Below, one piece after another: positions 53,375 through 60,687 of a stretch of DNA of 64,000 nt. The notes beneath the pieces are model-generated. The model was not told the origin of the DNA. It made no database searches and saw only the letters and a program-made list of their open reading frames with translations. Every line of letters begins with the position of its first letter. Positions within the stretch are counted from its first letter, which is position 1. The position numbers and the translations under genes are program-made. This DNA is from Granulicella cerasi (GTDB lineage: Bacteria > Acidobacteriota > Terriglobia > Terriglobales > Acidobacteriaceae): contig NZ_JAGSYD010000001.1 in NCBI RefSeq assembly GCF_025685575.1, positions 1,181,852-1,245,851 on the forward strand. The letters are read 5' to 3'.

Positions 53375-54304
53375 ATGCTTCGATCGTTCTTCATCGCCCT
53401 TTCGACTAACGCCGCCCTCCGCAAGTTCTCTGAGAGCTCCTCAGTGGGGCGTCGTGTGTCGCGCCGCTTTGTTGCAGGCACGACTGTGGCTGAAGCCGCC
53501 GCTGTTGCTGAAGCCCTGAACCACGAAGGCATCGCCGTTACGCTCGACTGCCTGGGCGAGAGCGTGCTGCAGGTCTCGCAGGCTGAGGAGTCGGCCGCAG
53601 CCTACCAGCGGACGCTCTTCGAGATCCACGCTCGAGGTTTGAATGCCAACGTCAGCTTGAAGCTGACGCAGATGGGCATGGACATCGGCGGACCCGGAGC
53701 AGGGCCTGCGCTGGCCGAACGCATCGTCGGCGAACTCGTGGCGCAAGCCGCTACGGATAACAATTTCGTCCGCATCGATATGGAAGGCTCTCAGTACACC
53801 GAGGCCACCGTGCAGATGACCGAACGGCTCTACGCGCAGTATCCCGGATGCGTCGGTACGGTGTTGCAGGCCTACCTGTATCGCACGGAAGCTGATATGG
53901 AGCGGCTCTTCGCGAAAGGCATTCGCATCCGCCTGTGCAAGGGCGCTTACAAGGAAGACGCCGACAAGGCGTTTCCCGAGAAGGCGCACGTGGATGCGAA
54001 CTATGTGAAGCTGATGAAGCGCGCGGTCACCTCGGGCGTCTACTGCGGCATCGCCACGCATGATGAGGCGATCGTCGATCAGCTTTGCCGGTTCGTGGAG
54101 TCAGGCGGCACCAGCAAGGACGCCTTTGAGTTCCAGATGCTCTATGGCATCCGCCGCGACCTGCAGCGCAAGCTCGTGCAGCAGGGGTACCGGGTGCGCG
54201 TGTACGTGCCCTTCGGCACAGAGTGGTATCCGTACTTCATGCGTCGGCTTGCCGAGCGCCCCGCCAACGTACTCTTCCTGATCAAGAACTTCTTCCGCAG
54301 CTAG
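53375..54304 (+). CDS. proline dehydrogenase
   Basis: 309 aa flavoenzyme that oxidises proline to pyrroline-5-carboxylate. It is the monofunctional (PutA-N-like) form, without a fused P5C dehydrogenase domain. Family blocks in order: AVTLDCLGESV, LNANVSLKLTQMGMDI, NFVRIDMEGSQYTEAT, VLQAYLYRTEADME, IRLCKGAYKE, HVDANYVKLMK, IATHDEAIVD, FEFQMLYGIRRDLQ and VYVPFGTEWYPYFMRRL. The C-terminal RRLAERPAN binds substrate (two Arg). FAD is held by the conserved Arg/Lys in the barrel. P5C dehydrogenase is not in the window. A -10 box just upstream suggests a short leader. Confidence 0.93.
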   Translation: MLRSFFIALSTNAALRKFSESSSVGRRVSRRFVAGTTVAEAAAVAEALNHEGIAVTLDCLGESVLQVSQAEESAAAYQRTLFEIHARGLNANVSLKLTQMGMDIGGPGAGPALAERIVGELVAQAATDNNFVRIDMEGSQYTEATVQMTERLYAQYPGCVGTVLQAYLYRTEADMERLFAKGIRIRLCKGAYKEDADKAFPEKAHVDANYVKLMKRAVTSGVYCGIATHDEAIVDQLCRFVESGGTSKDAFEFQMLYGIRRDLQRKLVQQGYRVRVYVPFGTEWYPYFMRRLAERPANVLFLIKNFFRS

Positions 54305-54308
54305 AGAA

Positions 54309-54427
54309 GGGTGTAGGGGATAGCGTTTAGGGTGTAGCGTTTAGGGTTTAGAAAAGCGAAGCCGGAAGCGAGGTCACCTCCGCTCCGGCTTTTGTCTTCT
54401 AAACCCTAAACGCTACACCCTACACCC
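54309..54427. repeat. inverted repeat of TTTAGGG-like units flanking a terminator hairpin
   Basis: 54330-54352 and 54398-54420 are perfect 23-bp inverted copies made of GTTTAGGG/GTGTAGGG-type units; further units extend both arms to 54309 and 54427. Between them an imperfect hairpin (AAGCCGGA with TCCGGCTT) is followed by TTTTGTCTTCT. It sits between the convergent proline dehydrogenase and DUF3106 genes, so it can terminate both. The telomere-like repeat is unusual. Confidence 0.85.
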
Positions 54428-54432
54428 TCGCC

Positions 54433-55080
54433 TTACTGCGGCATGATCGGTTCCACCCGCATCAGTTCGTCAAGGCTCTGCCGTTGCTGTGGCGTCATGG
54501 GGCCGTACTGTCCGCTGCTGAGCGCGGCTGCACGCTGATTGGGTGGCATGGAACGTAGATCGCGGAATGCCCGCGACACCGTGCGGCGCTGGTCCGGCGG
54601 AAGAGCGCTCAACTGAAGCATAGCGGAGCGGAAGTCCGCTCGCTGCTGCGGCGACATGCGCTCCATCTGCTCGGCGCGGTTGATCATCCGCTGACGCTGG
54701 CCGGGGGCCATGCTGTCCAGCTGCGAAAGGCGATCGCGCATGCGTTGCTGCGTTTCCGGCGGCAGGTTGTGGAAGCCGGGCTCACGCCCGAGAGCTTCCT
54801 GCCGTTGCTGCGGCGACATATTGCTGTGGCTGTTCATCCACTCGTTCAAGTGCTGGCCGCGCAGCGAACCCGGCGCTTGCACCTGGTCCATGCCGCCTGC
54901 ACGTCCGGGATTCGGGTTCGCACTCATGCTGTCGCGAGGCCCCATCGGCGCACCACGACGTTCACCGCCACCACCGCCGCGACGCATCCCTTGTGCAGCG
55001 AGCGTAGGCGCGAGCAACACGGTCGCCGCCAACACCAAAGTGCTGAGCATTGCGGGCCGGGTTGTGGCGCTGAACTTCAT
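54433..55080 (-). CDS. exported DUF3106 family protein
   Basis: 215 aa. A signal peptide (LVLAATVLLAPTLAAQ) is followed by a Gly/Arg-rich stretch (MRRGGGGGERRGAP) and then Gln/Arg/Met-rich helical repeats with the motif MSPQQRxxx / LPPDQRR, each about 20 residues (NMSPQQRQEALG, ERMSPQQRADFR, SALPPDQRRTVS, SMPPNQRAAAL, PMTPQQRQSLDEL). This is the DUF3106 pattern, which resembles helical periplasmic sensors of the CpxP/RsbR type. The ATG at 55080 after AGAAGAT is taken rather than the TTG at 55086. Downstream of sigma and anti-sigma genes; a third component of that system is likely (inference). Confidence 0.8.
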   Translation of the reverse strand: MKFSATTRPAMLSTLVLAATVLLAPTLAAQGMRRGGGGGERRGAPMGPRDSMSANPNPGRAGGMDQVQAPGSLRGQHLNEWMNSHSNMSPQQRQEALGREPGFHNLPPETQQRMRDRLSQLDSMAPGQRQRMINRAEQMERMSPQQRADFRSAMLQLSALPPDQRRTVSRAFRDLRSMPPNQRAAALSSGQYGPMTPQQRQSLDELMRVEPIMPQ

Positions 55081-55120
55081 GGGCAATCTTCTGGCCCTGA
55101 GGCCGGTGTTTCTTTCAGAA

Positions 55121-55154
55121 CGATGGCCTCATCCTACGTGGGAAGAGGCCATCG
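55121..55154. other. hairpin between anti-sigma and DUF3106 genes
   Basis: A perfect 10-bp stem (55121-55130 with 55145-55154) with a 14-base loop, in the 119-bp gap between the two minus-strand genes. There is no T-run, so it may attenuate or process the operon mRNA rather than end it. Confidence 0.4.
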
Positions 55155-55199
55155 CTTCAAATCTCGGGAGTTCCAACAGTGCCTGGAAGTGACGCCGGA

Positions 55200-55715
55200 C
55201 TAAGTGCTCGGCGCATCCGTGCTGTTGTCGTCCTGGTTGCTCAACAGTTGGTCCATCTGCTGCAGAGCGGTAGCGTTATTGTCGATGATCTTCAGATCAT
55301 TGACCGTGGCCGAGGAGCTGGGCTGCGCCTGGTTGGAGTACAGCTCCAGCGCGACGCCACCACCGCAAAGCACCATGACCACGGCCAGCGCACCGGCAGC
55401 CATGGGGCGGAACGAGCGTCCCGCGGAGAACATCATCCAGGAGCGAACGCGCTCCATAAAGCTCTCCGGCTTGGCTTCCACCGCTTCGCGGAGTCGCGCG
55501 TGCAAGCGCGTATCGAAGTACGGCGTCGGCTCAGGCGCGGTCCATTCATTCATCATCGCCATCGTTGCCAGCAGATCGGCCCATTCCTGGCCACACTCGG
55601 CGCACTGCGCCATGTGCGCTTCAAACTCAGGATGCGCGGACAAAAAGCCCGGCTCGAGTAGAGCGTCTGCCATCAACGTTTGGGAAGTCTTGCAATCGAT
55701 CATCGTGTTCATCAT
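55200..55715 (-). CDS. anti-sigma factor (zinc-finger type)
   Basis: 171 aa. A cytoplasmic N-terminus carries the HxxxCxxC motif of zinc-binding anti-sigma domains (His34, Cys38, Cys41 in AHMAQCAECG), a helical region follows, then one membrane helix at about 104-123 (MAAGALAVVMVLCGGGVAL) and a small periplasmic C-terminus. It should bind and hold the ECF sigma factor encoded 99 bases upstream until a signal releases it. GGAGG precedes two tandem ATGs. The periplasmic tail is short, so sensing may need the DUF3106 protein (inference). Confidence 0.88.
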   Translation of the reverse strand: MMNTMIDCKTSQTLMADALLEPGFLSAHPEFEAHMAQCAECGQEWADLLATMAMMNEWTAPEPTPYFDTRLHARLREAVEAKPESFMERVRSWMMFSAGRSFRPMAAGALAVVMVLCGGGVALELYSNQAQPSSSATVNDLKIIDNNATALQQMDQLLSNQDDNSTDAPST

Positions 55716-55814
55716 TTTCCTCCCGTTCTACGGCCGGGTCGGTCGTTGGTTCTTTCTTCTTTTGTCTGACGAGGGGAAACCTCATCAGGCCTCAAATCTT
55801 TTCTGCGTGCTGCG

Positions 55815-56609
55815 CTACACAAAGTCCTTCAGCTTCTCGCGCAACGTCTGGTAGGCGCGGAAGAGCAGGCTCTTCGTGGCGGACTCACTCAGTTTCAGCA
55901 CTTCGCCGATCTGCTTGTAGTCCAGCCCTTCATACTTGTGCATCAACACGGCTGTACGCTGACGCTCCGGCAAGGCCATCACATGGTCGCGGATCGCCTT
56001 CATGCGCTCATCGCGCAGGATGTCGGCTTCCACGTTCGGCGTGTCGTCGGCCACGTCCGGCCGGGTGCCCGTTTCCGGGTCCGGATCGTCCAGATAAACC
56101 GTCTGCGCCGAGCGCTCGTAACGCGTGTCGCGAGCGTGATTTACGCCGAGGTTCGTAGCGATGCGATACAGCCACGTCGAAAACCGTGCCTCGGCGCGGT
56201 ACGTCTCGCGCGAGCGATAGACGCGCAGAAAAACTTCCTGGGCCAGCTCTTCTGCCACCGCCTGGTTATGCACCATGCGGAACATGAAGTGGATGATCTG
56301 CTTGCGGTACTTGTTCAGCAGCACATCGAAGGCTTGCAGGTTGCCGGCCTTCAGCTCAAGCATCACCTCGGCGTCGTTCAGCTCGGAAAAGTCCCCGCGA
56401 GCTACCGCCGCGGCACGCTTTTTCGCCTGTTCCGGCGTCAGTTCGGTGATCACGGCTTCGCGTTCGCTTGCCGCTCCGATTTCTCCGGGATGGATGACCA
56501 GCGTGCCCATATCTTCCTCAACCCCGGATTTTTCGGCAGGTTGCGCCGCCTCCTCAATTTCTTCGGGGCGGGGCGCTGTCTCGTCGGGTTGGGGACGCTT
56601 GAGGGGCAT
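55815..56609 (-). CDS. ECF RNA polymerase sigma factor (RpoE-like)
   Basis: 264 aa, longer than usual ECF sigmas because of an acidic N-terminal extension of about 75 residues (EEIEEAAQPAEKSGVEED). Region 2 (about 95-165) shows FDVLLNKYRKQIIHFMFRMV, AEELAQEVFLRVYRS and FSTWLYRIATNLGVNHAR; region 4 (about 205-262) shows ALPERQRTAVLMHKYEGLDY and the helix-turn-helix KLSESATKSLLFRAYQTL. It directs polymerase to stress promoters. The anti-sigma gene follows. TACAAT lies eight bases before the ATG, a leaderless layout. Confidence 0.92.
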   Translation of the reverse strand: MPLKRPQPDETAPRPEEIEEAAQPAEKSGVEEDMGTLVIHPGEIGAASEREAVITELTPEQAKKRAAAVARGDFSELNDAEVMLELKAGNLQAFDVLLNKYRKQIIHFMFRMVHNQAVAEELAQEVFLRVYRSRETYRAEARFSTWLYRIATNLGVNHARDTRYERSAQTVYLDDPDPETGTRPDVADDTPNVEADILRDERMKAIRDHVMALPERQRTAVLMHKYEGLDYKQIGEVLKLSESATKSLLFRAYQTLREKLKDFV

Positions 56610-56617
56610 CAGGGCAG

Positions 56618-56623
56618 ATTGTA
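56618..56623 (-). promoter_or_regulatory. candidate -10 box for ECF sigma gene (leaderless layout)
   Basis: Reads TACAAT on the minus strand, eight bases before the ATG at 56609. No Shine-Dalgarno sequence. Confidence 0.45.
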
Positions 56624-56736
56624 TCGTCCCGTGGCGACTCCGGGCAGGACCTCAGGTGGTTCGATGTACCATTCCCCGCATGGAGATTCGCCACGGCTGA
56701 GTCCTGGGATTAGCGTGTCCTCTCGCAACACTTGTT

Positions 56737-57471
56737 TCAACTGCCCGCTTTTCTGACCGACTGATTCTCCGCGTGGAACGACCAGAAACTCGTAAGGGCT
56801 TTTTCATCCATGTCGGGCAGTACCAATAGGGACCCCTGATCTTGAAGAATTTGCATTGCCGTTGACGTGGCAGTTTGGTCAGTTCTCCAACCCTCTCCGG
56901 CCTTCCTGAGTTCCCCTGCGACTAGATCCGCCATTTGTAATGGAAGGCAGGTGGCATCATCCTCCATGAACAGTGAACCCATGAGCGATCCGGCTCTTGG
57001 ATTCTTGTGTTTCAAAGACTCCCAACTCTCCGTCAAGTTGTGACCGTGCATCTCGCAGCTATCGCAGGTGAAATCGATCTCGCCCTCGTAGCCGGCATTC
57101 GAAAGCCCGTAAGCTAACAGCACGATGTGTAAGTGGTATGTAAGTAAATGTGGATCGCGAAGATAATGCTTTGGCAGGGGAGCGACTTTGCGGTGCCTTG
57201 AGAAATAGCCTCTGTCCAGGCGCATACCTACTGAGATCATTCCCGAATTTGCGATTGCACGCGCGAACTGCTCCAGCGAGGCGGGCCGTTGTCTGAAATG
57301 CCGATGTTTGAAGGGGCGATCTCCCGTCTTTCGAAGAGACCTCCATTCAGTCTCGGCCTTCAACACATCCCGTTCATTCCCGATCACCGCACCTACCGCA
57401 AAAACGCCCTCGGGCGCAGGATCAAAACTCTCGTCGAGATAGGCCATAAGCCTTGGCATGTGCTTCTCCAT
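56737..57471 (-). CDS. DUF3800 family protein
   Basis: 244 aa. DUF3800 proteins have an RNase H-like fold and often occur in mobile or defence-associated settings, but their activity is unproven. Hallmarks: the N-terminal YLDESFDP with two acidic residues, a middle YHLHIVLLAYGLSNAG helix, and the C-terminal LPLQMADLVAGELRKA containing the conserved Gln-Met-Ala-Asp. The ATG at 57459 (MPRLMAYLDES) is an alternative start. Codons are visibly less GC-rich than in the flanking glmM and sigma genes, suggesting acquisition. It begins 11 bases after the glmM stop. Confidence 0.75.
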   Translation of the reverse strand: MEKHMPRLMAYLDESFDPAPEGVFAVGAVIGNERDVLKAETEWRSLRKTGDRPFKHRHFRQRPASLEQFARAIANSGMISVGMRLDRGYFSRHRKVAPLPKHYLRDPHLLTYHLHIVLLAYGLSNAGYEGEIDFTCDSCEMHGHNLTESWESLKHKNPRAGSLMGSLFMEDDATCLPLQMADLVAGELRKAGEGWRTDQTATSTAMQILQDQGSLLVLPDMDEKALTSFWSFHAENQSVRKAGS

Positions 57472-57482
57472 TTCGCGGCGAA

Positions 57483-58832
57483 CTAGACGCCCAACTCCGC
57501 GCGAATCTCGTCCGCGATCGCCTTCGAGTGGCGCTGCATGGCCTCTTCGCTCTCGGCCTCGATCATCACGCGTGCCAGCGCCTCGGTGCCCGAATAGCGG
57601 ATGACGACGCGACCCGAGTCCTTGAGCTCTTCTTCGGCGGCGGCGATGGCGGCGGCGATCTTCGGGAAGCCTTCGAGCGGCTTCTTCTCGCGAACCTTCA
57701 CGTTCACGATCACCTGCGGAAAGTTCTTGAGGTCGGCGACGAGTTCGCCCAGCGTCTTGCCCGAGCGGTGCACGACGTCGAGCACCAGCAGCGCAGACAT
57801 GAGGCCGTCGCCCGTGGTCGCGAGCGCGGGGAAGAGGATGTGGCCGCTCTGTTCGCCGCCCAGCGAGGCGTCGTTCTTTTGCATCTCTTCGAGCACATAC
57901 TTGTCGCCCACCGGCGCGCGCAGCATCCCGATGCCGGAGCGCTTCAGCGCCGCCTCGAAGCCCATGTTGGACATCGTGGTGGCGACGACGAGGTCGTGCT
58001 TGAGCAGGCCGCGGGCCTTCAGGTCGCGCGCGCAGACGAGCATCACGGCGTCGCCGTTGATTACGTTGCCGTGCTCGTCGGCAAACATGGCGCGGTCGGC
58101 GTCGCCGTCAAAGGTGAAGCCCACCGATGCACCGCGCTCTTTCACTTCGGCGGCGACGATGTGCGGCTTCGTGGCACCGCAGTTCTCGTTGATGTTGCGG
58201 CCGTCGGGCGAGGCGTGTGTGACGTCGACGGTGCCCTTCAGCTCTACGAAAAGCTGCGGGGCAACGGCCGAAGCCGCGCCGTTCGCGCAGTCGATGACGA
58301 CATGCTTGTTGTCGAGCGAAATGCCCGGCACGGCAGCGAGCAGGAACTCGATGTACTCGCGGCGGAAGGCTTCGTTCGCTTCGGGGAGAGCCGTGCCTTC
58401 CGGGCCCTGAGCCCTGGCCCCTGGACCCTCTGCCAGCACGGCGTCGATCTCGGCTTCAATGCCGAGTTCCACCGCGTCGGGCAGCTTGTAGCCGTCGCCG
58501 CCGAAGATCTTGATGCCGTTGTCCTGCCACGGATTATGCGAGGCGGAGATGACCACGCCTGCAGCGTAGCCGTGCTTGCGCGCGAGGAAGGCGATGGCTG
58601 GCGTGGTGATCACGCCTGCGAACTCCGCGGTGGCGCCGCCTTCGCTCAGGCCCGCGATCAGCGTCGCGGCGATCCACTCGCCGGACTCGCGCGTGTCCAT
58701 GCCGAGCACAACATGCGCGCCTGCGCCGAGCTTGCGCGCCAGGGCCACGCCCACGGCGAAGATGGTGCGCTTGTCCAGCGGGGCCTCTCCTGCCACCGCG
58801 CGAATGCCGTCCGTTCCGAAGTACTTCCTCAT
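57483..58832 (-). CDS. glmM: phosphoglucosamine mutase GlmM
   Basis: 449 aa. GlmM converts glucosamine-6-phosphate to glucosamine-1-phosphate for UDP-GlcNAc, a precursor of peptidoglycan and lipopolysaccharide. The N-terminus MRKYFGTDGIRA is the classic start. The phosphoserine is Ser98 (ISASHNPWQDNG), the metal loop is FTFDGDADRAMFADEHG, the sugar-binding loop is GGEQSGH, and the phosphate-binding C-terminal loop is VIRYSGTEALARVMIE. All expected residues are present. TACAAT about 29 bases upstream may be its promoter. The DUF3800 gene follows closely. Confidence 0.96.
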   Translation of the reverse strand: MRKYFGTDGIRAVAGEAPLDKRTIFAVGVALARKLGAGAHVVLGMDTRESGEWIAATLIAGLSEGGATAEFAGVITTPAIAFLARKHGYAAGVVISASHNPWQDNGIKIFGGDGYKLPDAVELGIEAEIDAVLAEGPGARAQGPEGTALPEANEAFRREYIEFLLAAVPGISLDNKHVVIDCANGAASAVAPQLFVELKGTVDVTHASPDGRNINENCGATKPHIVAAEVKERGASVGFTFDGDADRAMFADEHGNVINGDAVMLVCARDLKARGLLKHDLVVATTMSNMGFEAALKRSGIGMLRAPVGDKYVLEEMQKNDASLGGEQSGHILFPALATTGDGLMSALLVLDVVHRSGKTLGELVADLKNFPQVIVNVKVREKKPLEGFPKIAAAIAAAEEELKDSGRVVIRYSGTEALARVMIEAESEEAMQRHSKAIADEIRAELGV

Positions 58833-59073
58833 GCTGTTATCGGTCTCTCCTGCGACGCTTCATTGTACGAAGTTGTGATGCGGGAATGGTGCGCGGGGGG
58901 CGAGGTTGCCTGCCACTCCTGTCATGCCTCCCCCCATCACTGTCATCCTTCGCGTTTCTCAGTTGACAGTGGCTTGAGGGTGTCCTTTGGATCTCCTCGG
59001 GCATCGTGCAAACCCATGTCTCAAAAAGCGAGATGTGGGGCACCCGTTCTTCCTGGTGTGAGAGTGGGGTAGC
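58833..59073. other. 241-bp intergenic region with inverted repeat
   Basis: Between glmM and xseA, both on the minus strand. It holds the glmM promoter region, an 8-bp inverted repeat (CACTGTCA at 58938-58945 with TGACAGTG at 58964-58971) and the dispersed hairpin at 59009-59045. No gene recognised. Confidence 0.5.
59009..59045. repeat. dispersed hairpin repeat, copy 2
   Basis: CAAACCCATGTCTC and GAGATGTGGGGCACC form a hairpin with a seven-base A-rich loop. The order CAAACCCA, variable stem, GTGGG, then GC(A)CC matches the element at 45433-45467. It lies 29 bases after the xseA stop. Confidence 0.5.
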
Positions 59074-60648
59074 CTATTCCGAATACTCGACGCGGGCGCG
59101 GACGCGGCCTTCGCCGAAGCGCGCCACGATGCCCTGGCCGGAGTGCAGTTGCGCGGCCTTGCGCACCAGCTTGCCTTCGCTCGTGTAAACCAGCGAATAT
59201 CCGCGTTCGAGCACAGCGAGCGGGCTCAGCGCGCCCAGCCGCAACGCTGCGCGATCAAGCTGCGTTTGGCGCTGGTCGATCATCTTCGCGCGCTGCTGCT
59301 CGAGCCGCGCTGTGAGCGCTTCGAGGCGGCTGCGATCGCCAGCGAGCTTCAGCGCGGGATGGTGTCGGCGCAGTGTCGCTTCCAGGCGGTCCAGCTGCGA
59401 GTGCTGCTTGCGAACGCGCTGCTGCACGGCGTTCTCGGCACGGTAGTCGAGCTCATCAACACGCTGTGCGCGGCGGCGCAACAGGTCTTCGATGCGACCG
59501 ACGAGCCGCTGTTCGCCGAGCCCGGCGAAGCGTTGGCGAGCGCGCAGAAGCTCGTAGCGGCTCGCACGCTGCAGGCGTTGCGTCAGGCGATCGACCTGCT
59601 CCTCCACGCGATGTTGCGCGGCCGTGAGCAATTCGGCTGCGGCAGAAGGCGTGGGCGCGCAGACGTCTGCCGCGGCGTCGGCGATCACGCAGTCCGGCGC
59701 GTGGCCGATGCCGGTGATGACCGGCACGCTGCAGGCGGCGATGGCGCGCGCGACCTCCTCGGCGTCGAAGCCGTGCAGGTCCTCCCAGCTTCCTCCGCCG
59801 CGCGCGACGAGCACCACGTCCACCCGCTCAGGATGCGCGGAGAACCAGCGCACGCCGGCGGCCACTTCGGCAGGGCAGTTCGGCCCCTGAACGGCGGCGT
59901 GATAAACGAGCAGATTGACCGCAGCATGGCGTCGTCGGCAGACCTTGACGATGTCGCGCAACGCCGCGCCCTGCAGGCTGGTGACGATGCCAATGCAGCG
60001 CGGAAACGCGGGCAGCGGGCGCTGGCGGTCGAAGAGCCCCTCGCGGCGCAGGCGCTCCTTGAGCTGGCGCACGGCCTCGAGCATCGCGCCCAGGCCGACC
60101 TGCTCCATGCGCTCGGCGACCATCTGCATCTGGCCGCGCGCTTCGTAGATGCTGAGCGAGCCGGTGATGCGGACGGCATCGCCGTCCTTGGGGCGGAACT
60201 TGACGCGCATGGCCTCGCGGCGGAACATGACGATCTGCAACTGCGCGCCGTTGTCCTTGAGCGTGAAGTAGCAGTGGCCGCTCGTCGCCGGACGCCAGTT
60301 GGAGATTTCGCCTTCGACGGTGACACTGCCGAAGCGGTTCTCGACGAGGCCGCGAACGCGGCTGATGAGTTGCGAGACGGAGAAGACGGCCGGCTCGGGT
60401 GCTGGCGGAGGTGTCGGGGGTTCGAATCCCTCCCTGTCCGCCACGTTCGCCACCGGGGCGAGAGCGGACTTCTTTTCGACGATGACCGCCGGAGGCTCCT
60501 CCGCAAACAGCGCCTCGCCAAACAGCGCCTCGCCAAACAACGAGGGCATCGCCGGAGCGTTGGAACGGGCTTTCTTGCGCGCGCCTTTTTTCAGCCAGAG
60601 ATCGGCTGCGGTCGGCACTGCATCCGGATTGCGGGAGTCCTCGGCCAT
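59074..60648 (-). CDS. xseA: exodeoxyribonuclease VII large subunit, N-terminally extended
   Basis: 524 aa subunit of the single-strand DNA exonuclease. The core begins at about residue 88 with FSVSQLISRVRGLVENRF and the OB-fold (VEGEISNWRPATSGHCYFTL); the catalytic region shows GIVTSLQGAALRDI, VDVVLVARGGGSWEDLHGF and the conserved GIGHAPDC. Helical coiled-coil follows (REELRARQ-like region, LEQQRAKMIDQRQTQL). An extra N-terminal stretch of about 85 residues is lineage-specific and includes a repeated SLFGEALFGEALFAEE segment and, at about 69-78, sequence coded antisense to a tRNA-Ser 3' end. The small subunit XseB is not adjacent. TACACT lies eight bases before the ATG. Confidence 0.92.
   Translation of the reverse strand: MAEDSRNPDAVPTAADLWLKKGARKKARSNAPAMPSLFGEALFGEALFAEEPPAVIVEKKSALAPVANVADREGFEPPTPPPAPEPAVFSVSQLISRVRGLVENRFGSVTVEGEISNWRPATSGHCYFTLKDNGAQLQIVMFRREAMRVKFRPKDGDAVRITGSLSIYEARGQMQMVAERMEQVGLGAMLEAVRQLKERLRREGLFDRQRPLPAFPRCIGIVTSLQGAALRDIVKVCRRRHAAVNLLVYHAAVQGPNCPAEVAAGVRWFSAHPERVDVVLVARGGGSWEDLHGFDAEEVARAIAACSVPVITGIGHAPDCVIADAAADVCAPTPSAAAELLTAAQHRVEEQVDRLTQRLQRASRYELLRARQRFAGLGEQRLVGRIEDLLRRRAQRVDELDYRAENAVQQRVRKQHSQLDRLEATLRRHHPALKLAGDRSRLEALTARLEQQRAKMIDQRQTQLDRAALRLGALSPLAVLERGYSLVYTSEGKLVRKAAQLHSGQGIVARFGEGRVRARVEYSE
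60416..60443 (+). other. tRNA-Ser 3'-end fragment inside xseA
   Basis: Reading the plus strand: T-stem GGGGG, T-loop TTCGAAT, T-stem CCCTC, acceptor strand CCTGTCC, discriminator G and CCA, exactly in tRNA order. G73 is typical of tRNA-Ser. No matching 5' half (expected GGACAGG) is seen in the 60-90 bases upstream. It overlaps the xseA coding region antisense, where it encodes the peptide ADREGFEPPT. It could be an old attachment site or a captured fragment. Confidence 0.7.
60509..60538. repeat. 15-bp tandem repeat inside xseA
   Basis: Two perfect copies of AGCGCCTCGCCAAAC (60509-60523, 60524-60538), preceded by a partial copy. In frame with xseA, it doubles a five-residue unit (LFGEA). Confidence 0.9.
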
Positions 60649-60656
60649 CGCGTTCC

Positions 60657-60662
60657 AGTGTA
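60657..60662 (-). promoter_or_regulatory. candidate -10 box for xseA (leaderless layout)
   Basis: Reads TACACT on the minus strand, eight bases before the ATG at 60648. No Shine-Dalgarno sequence. Confidence 0.4.
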
Positions 60663-60687
60663 CGCGCGGTGGCCGGAGGAATTGCGC

